The notes under the pieces: model-generated | Seen by the model: the letters and a program-made list of their open reading frames with translations, nothing else | Databases searched by the model: none | What the model was told of the DNA's origin: nothing | Shown: piece after piece, positions 22,700 to 35,399 of the stretch | Numbering within the stretch: the first letter of the stretch is position 1 | Layout: every line of letters begins with the position of its first letter | Assembly (NCBI GenBank): GCA_003290165.1 | Contig: QNQO01006225.1 | Coordinates: forward strand, 62,001-126,000 | Source of the DNA: Berberis thunbergii | Taxonomy: Eukaryota > Streptophyta > Magnoliopsida > Ranunculales > Berberidaceae | DNA length: 64,000 bases | Direction: 5' to 3' | Program-made: the position numbers and the translations under genes

Positions 22700-23219
22700 C
22701 CTGGTCAACCTCTTTCCGCCAGACAGTCAGTCTATTCAGTTGTTTAGTTTCCTTTCCATAGTCAATGTAGAGTTTTAATTCTTAGGAGCTTATGTGATTC
22801 GCAATCATTTAAGAAATAAAATAGAATTATACAAACACATTCTATTGATTATTGGAAAGATGTAACAACGATCACCTAGAGGCGGGTACAAAATACTACA
22901 AATTACAAGCATCTGAATTTGATCCGACATACAGTGAAGACTCGCTTAAACAGTCCGACTCCAGAAGAAGACTAAGAAGCGACAGCAGGATGAAAGAGCG
23001 CATTCAAATCAATGCTTCTATGAACACACCCCTAAAGTATGCTATGAGGTGGTACAAAATCAGCAACTGGAGGTTCCGCAAAATGCCAGCCGAAGCTATG
23101 GCCAACTCACAAGCTCGATTCGGTCAACCATACGAACTTGGGACAAGTATCAGGTTGAAACAGATCGAGTACACCCTTCCATGGAGGGATGAGAGGGGCA
23201 TCTAAGAGTCAATGATCCA
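22700..23219. other. Tat element 1 internal non-coding region
   Basis: RT would be expected here but none of its motifs appear in any frame. The ORF at 22852-23205 is rich in charged residues and unrecognised. The segment ends at the left duplication (23210-23219) of the MULE-like element. Confidence 0.4.
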
Positions 23220-23927
23220 TTGTTTTAAAAAGCGTTTTTAAAGCGCGCCTTGAGGCGCGAGTCGAAGCGGGGCGCACAGAAATCGCCTCTGCGCGTACGA
23301 GTTGAGCTGCCAGTGTGAGGCATTTTTGAGGCGTACGCTTCGAGGCGTTTTTGAGGCGTACACTTTTTTATTTCTTGATCAGTTGGCGTTATTTGGTAAA
23401 TGGCTCCCCAAATGCACCTAGAAACACTGCAGTTGACAAGCAAATGGTTGATTGATTCATTGCTTGACATGCAGGACGCATTTGTTGTTCACATGCCTAC
23501 CTCTTCTAAGGAGATTGTCCATTTTGAGGGTATTTCCAATGAAGGCAATCCAAACGAAAACACATGCTTTGGGGGCAATGTTACTGACTCATATCTTCTT
23601 GATGATATCTCTGTCCCACCCTTGGATACTACCCCCGCAGAGCTTAAGATAGACAAATTTAAGCTGAACTGATCATTCTTGCCGCTTTGTTCCAACCTAT
23701 CGTCTTCATGCTGGAATCTGAACTGATTCTCAGTAGTTTAATCTGCGTTGAACGTCAAAGGTGAATAGTCCTCCTTGTTGGTGGCTTCCATATCATTGTA
23801 AAACTTGCTCTTTATTTGTTTGAATTTTTATATACATTTTTCACTATTTTTTACAAAAAAAACGCCTCACTTCGCCTCGGAAAAAGCTCGATCGCCTCGA
23901 GTCTTAAAAACGCTTTTTAAAACATTG
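23220..23927. mobile_element. MULE-like non-autonomous element with gene-like cargo
   Basis: CAATGATCCA flanks it exactly (23210-23219 and 23928-23937). The termini are inverted repeats: left TTGTTTTAAAAAGCGTTTTT, right reverse-complemented ATGTTTTAAAAAGCGTTTTT. Subterminal GAGGCGCG/CGCCTC blocks are also in opposite orientation. A 9-10-bp duplication suggests the Mutator superfamily. The middle (23440-23700) looks like the end of a host gene. The element lies inside Tat element 1 and is therefore younger than it. Confidence 0.8.
23479..23672 (+). pseudogene. Exon-like cargo in the MULE-like element
   Basis: After a plausible acceptor (GACATGCAG) the frame reads AFVVHMPTSSKEIVHFEGIS, GNPNENTCFGGNV and DDISVPPLDTTPAELKIDKF, ending KLN and a stop. 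It looks like the last exon of a gene plus 3' sequence. I do not recognise the donor gene. The open stretch extends upstream to 23400. Confidence 0.45.
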
Positions 23928-23937
23928 CAATGATCCA

Positions 23938-24924
23938 CTCCGACAGGCCATGTCCAACTTCATTCCACCCCACAATTATGAACACCATCGCAGCGCGACA
24001 TGATGGAGCTAGCTGGGAAGGGAGGAAAACAACCGCTCCAAGATTGGTTGCTGGTATTATCTCTGAAACTAGACTGTTCGTAACACCGACAGGGCACCAA
24101 CACATAAACGACAGACTCATCCCTTAGAAGGAAGTCTGTACTTCTTATTTGCAATATGAGAAGAAATTACAAGGTCTCAGCTAACCAATTGGTGCTCACC
24201 CAAAACAGGTGAGCACGCATAACAGCAAGTCTTATCATGATTCATAGGCGCAAATGTCAGAACATTCGAAGACTCCACCGTTGAAGATCTCCTTTCAGCC
24301 TTTTGAAAATCCAAAACATATTCTTTGAGTAAGAGCATCTGAAGAGGTGCACTCTGTAGAAGATAATGCCTACAACGATGAAGAAACACCATTATATAAA
24401 TATAGTGGTTCACCAAACAGGTGCTTCAACATTAACTGTCAGCACTGAATACTGTATGGGAAACAAAGATACGACAATTCCCAAGGAAACCGCGCAGGAC
24501 AACGTTCATCCAATTAATGATGACGCACACAACCCCATTAATTGGGGGGAGTAACCGATACTCAACTGTCCCACGATTTACGCAATACGTGTCACCCTGC
24601 AATTTTACGTTGTACACCTAGCATATTGATCCTACGACAAAGGCCCTAGCTCTTCTTCTACGGGCCCATGGGCTCAACCCACTATTCAAGCGGTATCCTA
24701 CCACATGCCTGACACAAGCAGTAGAAACCCTAGTTCTTTTTAACACACGGATCACACCTGCATATCATCAGCTGATTTAAGATACTCTCGTCTCTTCAAA
24801 ATAAAACCAATATGCACGATACACTCTACCTGCGGATGTAGGCTCATACACCTATAACAGGCAGAGCCCCTGCCTAACCAGACAAGCTTAGTCAGTTTCA
24901 GCTGATGACGATGCCTTCTGGTTC
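23938..24924. other. Tat element 1 non-coding spacer
   Basis: No protein motif in either strand. This is the region between the coding part and the tandem repeats of the element. Confidence 0.4.
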
Positions 24925-25720
24925 ATCCCAACGCCTAGTTCGCCCGCACGGATGTCAATGGCTTAGGAAGTGGAAGTTTAATTAGCGTTCTTACTCCTGA
25001 TGACAACGACTCGCCATGGACCGTTGCCGCCTTCGCAGACAACAGTCATTGAACCCGATCAGGTAAGCCTAGCCAGTGACGACTGACAATGATAGCTTCT
25101 GGTCAAAGCCCAGACTTGTAGCCCGCTGCGCGCGGGTATTGATGGTTTGGAAAGTGGAAGCCTACTCAGTTTCGACTGATGTCGATGGTTCACATGGGAC
25201 CACTACTCTTCTACAGACAATGGTCGTCGAATTACCAATTCCCAGACTTGTAGCTCGTTCAGCGCGGGTTTAGATGGTTTGGAAGGTGGGAGCCTAGTCA
25301 GTCCCGAACTGATGCCAACGGTTTGCCACGGGACTACTGTTTTTCGCCTAAAACTCTCAAATTTGTAGTTCGATGCACACGGGTGTAAATGATTTTGAAG
25401 GTGGAAGCCTAGTCAGTCCCAAATTGATGTCGACGGCTTGCCACGGGACCACTGCTCTTCTACAAACCATGGTCGTCGAATCTCCTTATCCCAAACCTGT
25501 AGCCCACTTTGCACGGGTGTAGATGGTTTGGAAGGTGAAAACCTAGTCAGTCTCAAACTGATGTCGACGGCTTGCCACGACATCCATCATTCTTTAACAG
25601 ACCATGATCACCAAATTTTCACATCCCAAACCTGTAATCCGCTCCGTGCGGGTATAGATGGTGCGAAAGGTGGGAGCCCAGTCAGCCCTGACTGATGTCA
25701 ATGGCTCGCAACGCGATCAC
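24925..25720 (+). repeat. Tandem repeats of Tat element 1
   Basis: About six degenerate copies, 115-140 bp apart, built around GTAGCCCGCTGCGCGCGGGT and GATGGTTTGGAAGGTGGGAG, followed by CCTAGTCAGTC...CTGATGTCGACGGCTTGCC. Units near 24925, 25104, 25243, 25358, 25495 and 25628 are recognisable. Tandem repeats between pol and the 3' LTR are known in Tat elements. Confidence 0.8.
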
Positions 25721-26325
25721 CGCTCCCTCTAAAAATAGCGATCGCTGAAATAAATTATAACTCAAGCAACACAGGTTGACATTCTATTATTCGTTGTGGC
25801 CACTCGAGCCAACTTAAAAATCAACCCACTGACACGTGGATGAATGCTGCACGGGATGTCAGTCCGAGCTCACGAAACCTGACTCGGGACAAGCGCTTTA
25901 GCTCAACGAAAACGTATGTGCTCTGCCACCACAATTCACTCATACCAACAGCCACAACCAACAGTCAGATATGCAACTTAAGTCCCCAATGGATTATCGT
26001 GAGGATGAGCTATGGCTTGGGTGGCGTAGCCCACTGCCAAACCATCTGCAGAACACCCACTATTGGATGTAATTGAGCGATAGTGACTCTGAGACCTCAC
26101 AGGAGAACATGTCATAATCACTTGCAACATAAATGGTCAAACTCTCAACAGAAGACAGACCACTCGGCTTCCTGCTAACCCAACCACACTTGTGTCAAAG
26201 TAAAACGACAAGGTAAAATGGAAAGCACGCGACTAGGAGATATAACACAATGCAGGTACAAGGCGTAGTAAAAATAAACATGTTTTCATTAACAGTTGAA
26301 GCAGAAAAGTACAAGTGCACAAAAT
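25721..26325. other. Tat element 1 spacer before the antisense ORF
   Basis: No coding motif supported. Lies between the tandem repeats and the stop codon of the antisense ORF at 26326. Confidence 0.35.
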
Positions 26326-28509
26326 TTACTCCTCATCAGGAGGGGTATAGATACAGGAGAACTAGCTTAGCAGGGGAAGGAGTAGGAGTTGCATCTGTAC
26401 GTGCCTCGATCTAAACGTCAAGATCTGAATCGCCCTCTTCTTCTGATGATGCAGAGACCACTCCAAAGTCTGTGTAAGACATTATCTTATAATAAGCAAG
26501 GTCTCACTCCATATGCTCTTCCTTCATCAATGCCGACAGCTCTAATCTCCCATGCACGACCTAGCGGAATTCATACTCGCGTGCCTTTGCTTCAGCAAGT
26601 TCACGCTCCAACAGTTCCAACTTGCTAGTCAGCGCATCAACTTGAAACTGCTTTGTAGCCAGGCTATTTTTAACGGCGCTGAGCTCATGTTGCTCCAGAC
26701 GAAGTTTGTCTCCAACCTTCCTTGCTTCTCGAGCATTGAATTCCACGTTGGTCTCTTACTACTGTCTCTGGGCAAACCATTCATACTCCTTCATGGTGTT
26801 CTCCTCAGCAAAAACCGCAACTCAGAGCACATCTTAGCCGCAGTTTCCTGCACAACTTCTAGATCACAGTGGACCAAGACCAACTCTTGCTTGAATCTTT
26901 CCCTTGCGGACACCACCTTTGCTAAATCAGATTCACGGGCTTCAAGACAAACTATCTTAGTCTCGGCGACAATGGCTGGTCGTTCCAGCCTCCTCTCCTC
27001 AATCTGTTTCTTTAGCAACTCAATCTCGAAAAGTGCATCAGAATACAGCTTTTGCATAGTCGAGAAGACACTCCATGGTGTACACCCTCTCACGAGCCAC
27101 CTCAACCTCCGTCCCAGCGATGACCACCTAACTCAAATGAGACATCCCCAACATAAGGTGCTTCAAACCCTTATCCATACGCCCTTTCAGCGTATCCTTC
27201 TCGGGCTTCAGAGAGTGGTCCATCAGCAAACAATAGCGTTTACTTATGTGCTTCCTCGAAGCATAGTCAACGACAACCTCCAGGTGCCAAGCCTAGCCGT
27301 TCATCTTGACTACGTCCGGAGCAAACAAACTTATTGGCGCATCCGATGGAGTTCTCTCGGATGGGGAATTACGCCAACACCACCCTTGTAGTTGCCACTG
27401 CACCCAGACACTCATCCACGGTCTTCCCTTTGTTACCAGCAGTCGACCCTTTATTGCGAGACGGTTAGACGGAATCTAAAAGAAGATAAGGAAACGAATT
27501 GTCCAACGAACCCACCATCACCCTGATATACGGCTTGAAATGAGATGGGGGACAATGCAGACTACAAAAGGATGACCCGCACTACTGCGGCCAGTGTCGG
27601 ATGATCACCACTCTGGGACCTTAGGCTAATCCTCATCAAAACCTTCCAGTAAAATAGTTCTGAAATGATCAGCACCATTAGAAGCCGCTACAGCATCCAA
27701 CATAAGCTTCTCGCTGAAAGCTTCAGCCTACCCAATACTCATCTTCGACGCATCCTCCTTCTCCCAACATAATACTTCGGCTTCCGCCCTGACAAGCTGG
27801 TCAGGTTCACGCTCCTCCCTCACTAGAGCATACCGTTTGGGAGCCAACTCAATCCTAGAGCGAGACTTCTTCAAGCTTACAAATGAGGCGAGCGTCTCAG
27901 AAAACCCCTCCGTGTCTGACAAAGCAAAAGCCTTAACTTTGGAAGCCCTCCTCTTTCTAAAAGGAGCTCCACCTTCAGACTTAACCTTCGGCGTTCGGTA
28001 AAGAGTGGGGCCACGTGCTAGTTGGCCACAATCCACTGCGGCAGAAGTTAGTAAGACATATAACGTCCTCCACATGCATTCTCGGCATGTCGCGGAATGC
28101 CTTCATAGTGTTTTGTTCCTCTGGAAAAAATAGTGGTGGGAAACCTCCCTATAGAAAAACACATGAGATGATTATCATACAATCGACGCAATGAATCAAA
28201 GGGTGAAGCTATACTTATGAAGTGGCTTGAACTCTTGCTCAAGAGGACGACCCTTGAACTTGAAGTACTTCGAATCAAAAGGAGCCAAGAAGCAGTATTT
28301 TTTGCTAGAACTTGAAGTCATCTGCCAACTTCTTGAAGCAAGTCGGCGACGTCATCTTGCAAACAACGTGATCATTCAGCCAAGGAAAAGTCAGTAACTA
28401 GATCACCCGCGGAGTCACACAGACGCCAGCATCCTTCGTTCTGATCAAAATAAAAAGGATAATCATGTACCCATTGGGTACCAACTGAGCAGGAGGGCCA
28501 AGGAAACCA
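26326..28509 (-). pseudogene. Tat antisense ORF, downstream part (coiled coil)
   Basis: Read on the minus strand, opposite to gag-pol. It includes heptad-rich stretches (ERERFKQ-like and MEFNAREARKVGDKLRLEQH; KLELLERELAEAKAREYEFR) predicted to be coiled coil, and ends YTPPDEE and a stop at 26326. Its upstream end at about 28509-28420 (PAQLVPNGYMIILFILIR) is the gypsy-type domain of Pfam Transposase_28 (PF04195), cut there by the miniature LTR element. The antisense ORF is a known extra gene of Tat elements with no established function. Frameshifts and stops are present. Confidence 0.7.
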
Positions 28510-30125
28510 TGATAGGAGCATAATTATGCTATTTAGTACCATATGTCTAAATATAATTTTGGCTATTTCTTGTTAACTATGGTAGTAATTGTTATTTTCG
28601 TGTTTGTGTAGGTTTCCAATTACAAGATTCCAAAATAGAAGCTAAGAAATCCAAATTGGTTTGATTTAGGAAGAATTATTGCAAAAAGAAACTGCATAAG
28701 GAAGGAAACTTAAACAACACGATTATAAAGGGACGATACCTTACTTTGGAGAGATCATCCATCCACAACCGCAACAAGCCTCACTCACGAAGCCAGCCAA
28801 TATCTCTTTCGCTGATCCCCTGTCGCCAACACTCCGCCTAATCACAACCCCGCTCCTCACAATCCAGCCAACGCCACAGACTATCACCATCAGGCCTTCA
28901 CAATCACACACAGTCCCATCGCCACCATCTTCTTCCCTCCATCTTATCGTCTCTCCTCTATCGCAAGTAACCCTAGCCTCCATAGCATCCCTCCATCTCT
29001 GTCACCTCCATCACCTCTTCTCGCGCCACAGCCACCTGTACACAATCCATCACTCACCCACCAACAACCTTCAACCATTAACAGTCCATCATTTTTCTTT
29101 TCGCAGCCCAACAATCGCCTGTCATCATCCCAAACGCACACAGAGACCAGAATCTAAAGAAGAGAACCAAAGCAGAAGGAAATGAGAAGACGAAGAGATC
29201 AAAAAAGATTTTTTATCTATTTCCTTGCACTATCCGCACCACCAGTTCCACTCAGTACCACCACACAGTTGGTGACAATGTTGTGTTTCTTTCAACTTTT
29301 TTTATTACTTAGTTTGATATTTGATTATGGAATATTTTCTGAACATAATTAATGACCAGGTAAACTCCCCTTGGCTAAAGGTGGATTCAAAGCCCCGAAC
29401 ATGTGCTTTATGAATTAATTGAATTTAATCTTCCTTGTTGATTGGTGATTGTGTTTTGCTTAATTGCTTTATAAAAAAAAATTTCTTTATATGTTCGTTA
29501 AGGTGACCAACTTAGTAAGCATGCTAGGATTTGAGGCTAGAGTATATGATAATTTCACCTAATCGTTATAATCTTTTACTCAGAAGTAGTAAATACCAAG
29601 AAACATTGGTAAGGTTAAGTAAAATCTTGGTAATAACAAGATGTTGATCATACTTGTAATTGCCTAGTTAGTGTTCATATTTTCCACAAAACTTAATGAT
29701 CTTGAATTGTTTATCTAACTTGTGATTCCTGATTAGATAACATGATAAGAATAGTTTGAAAACGACGTTTAATTCAACGAATTTGGGAAAACAATAAGAT
29801 TAATGCAAAAGCTTGAGCATTGTCTTTCACAAGTTAGCAAGTGATTATTAGAGATTGATTATGAGCATATATTTGGTGTGTGGAGATAAACCCTTAGCTA
29901 ATTTCTCACCATCTGCATCTCTTCAGTTTTATATTATTTTCTTAGTTTAAATTAGAAAAATCCAATCCTCCAATATTTTATTAATTATGTTGTTAGTTGT
30001 CTCTTAGTTATTTTTAGTGCTAGTTGGCAAGCCCTCTAATTCCCGATCCAGAACAATCCCTGCTTATTCTTTACTATAATCACGAATCAATGTATTAAAT
30101 TGTGTGCTAGTAAAATAATGTATCA
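28510..30125. repeat. Left LTR of the miniature retroelement
   Basis: 1616 bp, colinear with 30229-31893. Shared blocks include CTCACTCACRAAGCCA near 28780 and 30500, and GCTTTATGAATTAATTGAAT near 29404 and 31143. Differences are scattered substitutions and small indels, so the copy is not recent. Confidence 0.85.
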
Positions 30126-30228
30126 TTCTCGAGACAAATGTTGGAAAATATAGATTAGTCATTTGAATCTTTTATTTTTGTTTCTTTGATTTTCTCGAGG
30201 ACTAGCAAAAGATAAGTGTGGAGGAATT

Positions 30229-31893
30229 CGATAGGAGCATAATTATGCTATTTTAGTACCATATTTCTATATACAATTTTGGCTATTTCTTGTTAATTAT
30301 GGTAGTAATTATTATTTTCGTGTTTGTATAAGTTTTCAATTACAATATTTCAAAATAGAAGCTAAGAAGTGCAAATTGGTTTGAATTAGGAAGACTTGTT
30401 GCAAAAGGAAACTACACAATGAAGGAAACCTAAAGAACGCGATTATAAAAGGGATGATACCTGACTTTGGAGAGATCACCCATCCACAGACGCAACAAGC
30501 CTCACTCACAAAGCCACCCAGTCTCTCTATCGCTGATCCCCTGTCACCAACGCTCGCCTGATCACAGCCCCGCTCCTCGCAATCCAGACAACGCACAAAC
30601 TATCACCATCAATCCTTTGCAATCATACACAATCCCGTCGCAACTATCTTCTTCCCTCCATCTTGTCGTCTTTCCTCTGTCACAAGTAACCCTACCCTCC
30701 ATCGCATCCCTCCGTATTTGTCACCTTCATCATCTCCTCTCTCTCCACAGCCACCCATACATAATCCATCACACACCCACCCACCCACCAACAACCTACA
30801 GCTATTAATAGCCCATCATCTCTCTCTTCGCAATCTCTCTTCGCAACCCAACAATCGCCGGGCATCATCCCAAATGCACAAAGGGAGTAAAATCTAAAGA
30901 ATAGAACCAAATAATAAGGAAATAAGAAGATGAGGAGACCATAAGAGATTTTTATCTTTTTCTTTGCGCTATTTGCACTACCAGTTCCACTCAGTACCAC
31001 CACGCAGTTGGCGACGGGGTGTTTTGTTTCTTTCACATTTTTTTCTTATTCAGTTTGATATTTGATTATGGAATATTGTTTAAGCATAATTAATATGTAT
31101 AGCTAAACTCCTCTTAGCTAGGTGTTCGAAGCCCCGAACATGTGCTTTATGAATTAATTGAATTTAATCTTCCTTGTTGATTTGTGATTGTCTTTTGCTT
31201 AACTGCTTTATCGAGAACTTTTCTTTGTATGTTTGTTAAGGTAACCAACTTAGTAAGCATGTTAGGTTTTGGGGCTAGAGTATAGGAGAATTTCACCCAA
31301 TCGTTGTAATCATTTACTCACAAAAAGTAAATACCAAGAACCGTTGGTAAAGTTAAGTAAAACCTAGGTAAGAACAAGATGTTGATCATGCTTGTAATTG
31401 CCTAGTCAGTGTTCACATTTTTTACAAAACTTAATGATTTTGGATTGTTTATCTAACTTGTGATTCCTGATTAGATAGCATGATAAAAATAGTTTGAAAG
31501 CGACGCTAAGTTTAATTCATTGAATTTTGGAAAATAATAAGATTAATGTAGTGCAATCACAGTTAATCTTGAGCATTGTTTTTCACGAGTTAGCAAGTGA
31601 TTATTAGAGATTGATTTATGAACATATGTTTGGTGTGTGGAGATAAACCTTTAGCTAATTTCTCACCATCTAATTTCTTAAGTTTTATATTTTCTTCGTA
31701 GTTATTTTCTTAGTTTAAATTAGAAAAATCTAGTCCCCCAATATTTTCTTAAATAGGTTGTTAGTTGTCTTTTACTTATTTTTAGTGTTAGTTGGCAAAC
31801 CCTCTAATCCCCGGTCCAGAACAATTTCTACTTATTCTTTACTACAATCACAAAACAAGGAATTAAGTTGTGTGCTAGTAAAATAGTGTATCA
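30229..31893. repeat. Right LTR of the miniature retroelement
   Basis: 1665 bp direct repeat of 28510-30125, beginning CGATAGGAGCATAATTATGC and ending GTGTATCA. It is followed by the duplicated AACCA. Confidence 0.85.
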
Positions 31894-34024
31894 AACCAAG
31901 AAGCCCCGGATTTGGTCAAGAATAGCAAAATAGACTCCAATTTTAAGTATCCTACTGTTTAAACAAACGAATCCTTTCGGAGGAAACTGTCACACCACGA
32001 TTTTCGAAGAAAACGAAAATCCTAAAATCCACGTAGGATTATCTATTTCCCCAAAACTCGGGACGTGAAAATCAATAACAATAGAAACATTTAGCAGCAA
32101 CAACAACTTAAACATGATTTAATTACTGAAACAAAAAGACTCTAACCAGGAAAAGACTAACGTTGTTGGCCACTAGCGGAACTCCAGTAACGCTGCTCAA
32201 AAGTCTCTAAACCTGAAAGGCTAATTGGCTACATTCCCAAAGGAATGTATCCAAGAAGCAAAAAGCTCACTTGGGTCAACAATAAAGCTTGTGTGAGTAA
32301 TCTTCATCCCAAAATCAATAAATTCGCACGTGATAATATCAAACTAAGCACAAACAATAAACAGCCACACCAACAAGTAGTTCCTCAATGAGGCAAAGGT
32401 GTCATGCAAGAAAACACAGTTCAAAGAATTTAATTCCTCAACGAGGCAATCATGTCATCATCCCAATTAAGTAAATATGCATTGACTTGTACTTACACTG
32501 TAGAAATTAACTATGGCGAGTCTGACCTGCAGAAATATTATTGGACTTGTCATCCTACATGAAAAGGTTAGAAACAATATAAACGTAATTTATTAATTAA
32601 ACAGTTGTCTTCGTACTATATTTGACTTAAGCATCTTATTAATTGTTAATGAATTGATCACTTAGACGATACCACATTCGCACCACCTCCGTGCCTAACA
32701 TACATGCCAATATGTCTCTCTCATATAAAGGATGACTACTCCGTCATCCATGCCCAAGTGGGGACACATCACATATAGACATGCATCACCGGATACTCCT
32801 AACTATATGAGTAACAAAAAGTCACTATTGGGCTATCAATGCGCATAAAGTCACGTCACATTTTTTACGGATAAATATCAAAGCCTATCTTAGGTATAAA
32901 AATCCACTTCATTTCTGCAAGACTAGGCCAAAGGTTATTTTAGTTTCTCTATAAGAAATAGGTGCCCCACCTCCACAAGACAACCCGCAGGTTATTTAGT
33001 TTCTCTATAAGAGAGTGGAAATAATAAACAAAAGGAGGTGTGGTAGTTCTAAGTGATACAATTTCAAGTGATTAAATTTTTGGAATCAAAATTTACCAAT
33101 ATCATTTATTTTTGATATTTTAAAATTCCTCCACAATGACATTTTGTCATTCATAAGTAAATCAATCCACCCAGTATTATGAGGAAATGTAACCATTTCA
33201 GATGCATACATTCAGTGTTGGCAACAACATGAGCCACACACTCACCATCCTATAACATCATAACTAAAATATTAACCAATAGATTATTATGACTTAACAA
33301 AACAATAGATTAGGATGTACAAGGGGAATTTTAAACAAGACAGTGGTATGCAGTGAAATTTACATACAAAAGATGACAGAATTCACACAAACACATGCAC
33401 AAGTAAGAGTCCAACCGAAATGAGCATAAAGTCAAACAACAGATTCACAACTAATCACACCCCCATTGAACCAATTTTCTGAACTAATCAAAATTAGAGC
33501 TAAGACTACACCCTCAATTAAAGCTACCATAAAAACACAATACGATCATACCACAGTAAACATCAAACCTCCCATATATTATAAAAATTAAACCAAACCC
33601 ATTACTCAGAAAGATACTCACAAATTATATATCTAATCAACAACCCAACATTGTTAAATTCATACAAAATGTATATAAAAGAGAGAATGAAAAAAACTCA
33701 CAATATGATTCCTGACCACGCTCACCCATCAAAGTGAAGAAGATTACGTGTCATTATTTTTAGAAAACCAATCACATAGGATCAACTTACATCCAAGTCC
33801 ATGTTACACAAACACCACATTAATCAAAAGTGGTAGTTTGAAATCAACAAAAATCTCCTAAAGAAAATCAAACCAAACAAGTAGAAATCACCAACAGAAA
33901 TTTAGATTGGGAAACAAGAAACTCACATTGATCTTCCCGCCAAATGCCTCCTTCCAACCAAAGCCATCAAAAGCTCCAACTGAATCTAGCCTAAATTCAA
34001 TTTAGATTATCCCAATATTGTCAG

Positions 34025-34279
34025 TTACAGCTTATTGATTGTTCCGTCTCTTCTAGAAAATCCAAGAGCCAACCCAAAATATTTCTCAGCTTCTTGTCTT
34101 AGCATATATGAAAATGATGTTTCTCCCTTTGACTCCAACCCGTTTATCAAGATTCTAAATGTTGACCTATATGGTTCACATTGTGCTTCTTTCATCAAAT
34201 AAAAACAATTCATAGAGAACCAATCAAACATCAAGTTGTCAAAGGATACATCCTTGATTCTCTGAATTGAGGTTCCCAT
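34025..34279 (-). pseudogene. PPR-like protein fragment inside the LTR
   Basis: An 84-residue minus-strand stretch reads FYLMKEAQCEPYRSTFRILI then NGLESKGE and RQEAEKYFG. The spacing EP-x-x-x-TF-x-x-LI-x-GL-x-x-x-G is that of pentatricopeptide repeats, RNA-binding helical repeats of organelle proteins. Only about one repeat is present. Convincing in pattern but short. Confidence 0.4.
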
Positions 34280-35274
34280 CTTTGAAAACTTACATGATAG
34301 ACATAGGAATTGCTACTCGGACCTACTTATATCATTATCATCAAAATCCACCAATTCCTCTCCTTTTGACCCACATCAGACCTCTAAACAACCTCTACTC
34401 CCCAAGAAAGAATGATTACCCAACTTTCCATCCAGCACCAATTTCCCTCAGATGTTCTTGGAGACTCTAAATTCAGCCAAAAATACACTCCATATATCCT
34501 GATCACAGGAGCAGGTATTAAGTACATGGCTTGATGTTTCTTCATGTAGCCCTCTGATAAAGTTTTCCTTTCACGTCCAGTGATTCACATATATCCACCA
34601 GATCAAACACACACAAAAAGAGAGAGGGTCCCTGGCTCTCTCACTGCAAATCTCTTTAAGATCCAAACCTTCCACAAATCCATATATTCAAATCCACAAG
34701 TCATCCGGATCGATTAATTTCACAAAAAGATCAGAACCCCAATCACTCGAAAAAAAAACCAGATTCACAAAGTCGACACCTTATCTAGGGTTTGGTGAAA
34801 TAAACCGAACCTAACATCGAGTCGATCTATCAAAAAAATTTGAAAACAGAGGTCGAGAAATACAAAGATTGAAAACTCACAGATAAAACCCCATAAACCC
34901 AAATCATTCCAACATCCATCTTACAATTATATTTGCTAATATGCAAACACACCCAAAATACTAAAAAGAAAAATAATAACTCGGGACAGAAAATGGTGAA
35001 AAAAGAAGATTGCGTACTAAAAATCTAACTATGATTCCTAGAATAATTTAAAACAAAAATATGAGATAGTATGAAGAAAACTCACTAAAATTGTAAATCG
35101 CAAAGGATTTGCACAACCAACGCAATTGTCCTATCACTCTCACCTGCAGGGTTCTTGCCAAAACTTCATCCTCATTGATTTGTCGTTTCCTCTTCAGACT
35201 TAGTTCCTCATTTTCAAAAAGCTTTTTTCTTTTACTACAACACTATCATGAGTTTCTCCTGCTGAAGATTTCAG

Positions 35275-35399
35275 CCATGAATCAGCTCAAATCAGATGTT
35301 GCCCCTGGAATTTATGGATACCCAATAGACTTTTTTACCAAAGTTTCAAGTGTGGTAGGAGATGATGTTTTGGCTGTGGTGTTAGCCTTCAATGCTTGA
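35275..35399 (+). pseudogene. LINE reverse-transcriptase fragment inside the LTR
   Basis: Reads MNQLKSDVAPGIYGYPIDFF then TKVSSVVGDDVLAVVLAF. This matches the plant L1-type LINE block K-S/A-PG-x-DG-(F/Y)P-x-(E/D)FF...VG-x-DV near the start of the RT domain. It is opposite in strand to the LTR. Confidence 0.5.

Larger units (their letters stand above)
28510..31893. mobile_element. Two-LTR miniature retroelement with 103-bp interior
   Basis: AACCA flanks it at 28505-28509 and 31894-31898. LTRs are 28510-30125 and 30229-31893. They start TGATAGGAGCATAATTATGC (the second with C for the first T) and end AATGTATCA/GTGTATCA. The interior, 30126-30228, contains TTCTCGAGGACTAGCAAAAG then GTGTGGAGGAATTC, like the polypurine-tract region of Athila elements. 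It has no primer-binding site and no gene. ORFs inside the LTRs have no recognisable motif. It is non-autonomous, a TRIM/LARD-like or deletion derivative, and sits within the antisense ORF of Tat element 1. Confidence 0.85.

Noticed and set aside
26552..27391. Plus-strand ORF of 279 residues
   Set aside because: It is the shadow of the antisense coiled-coil ORF of Tat element 1, which reads on the minus strand and has homologues in elements 2 and 3.
28741..31036. Minus-strand ORFs rich in Cys/Gly/Trp inside the miniature element's LTRs
   Set aside because: They occur in both LTRs but in differing frames, with no known motif and no conservation of stops; treated as chance ORFs.
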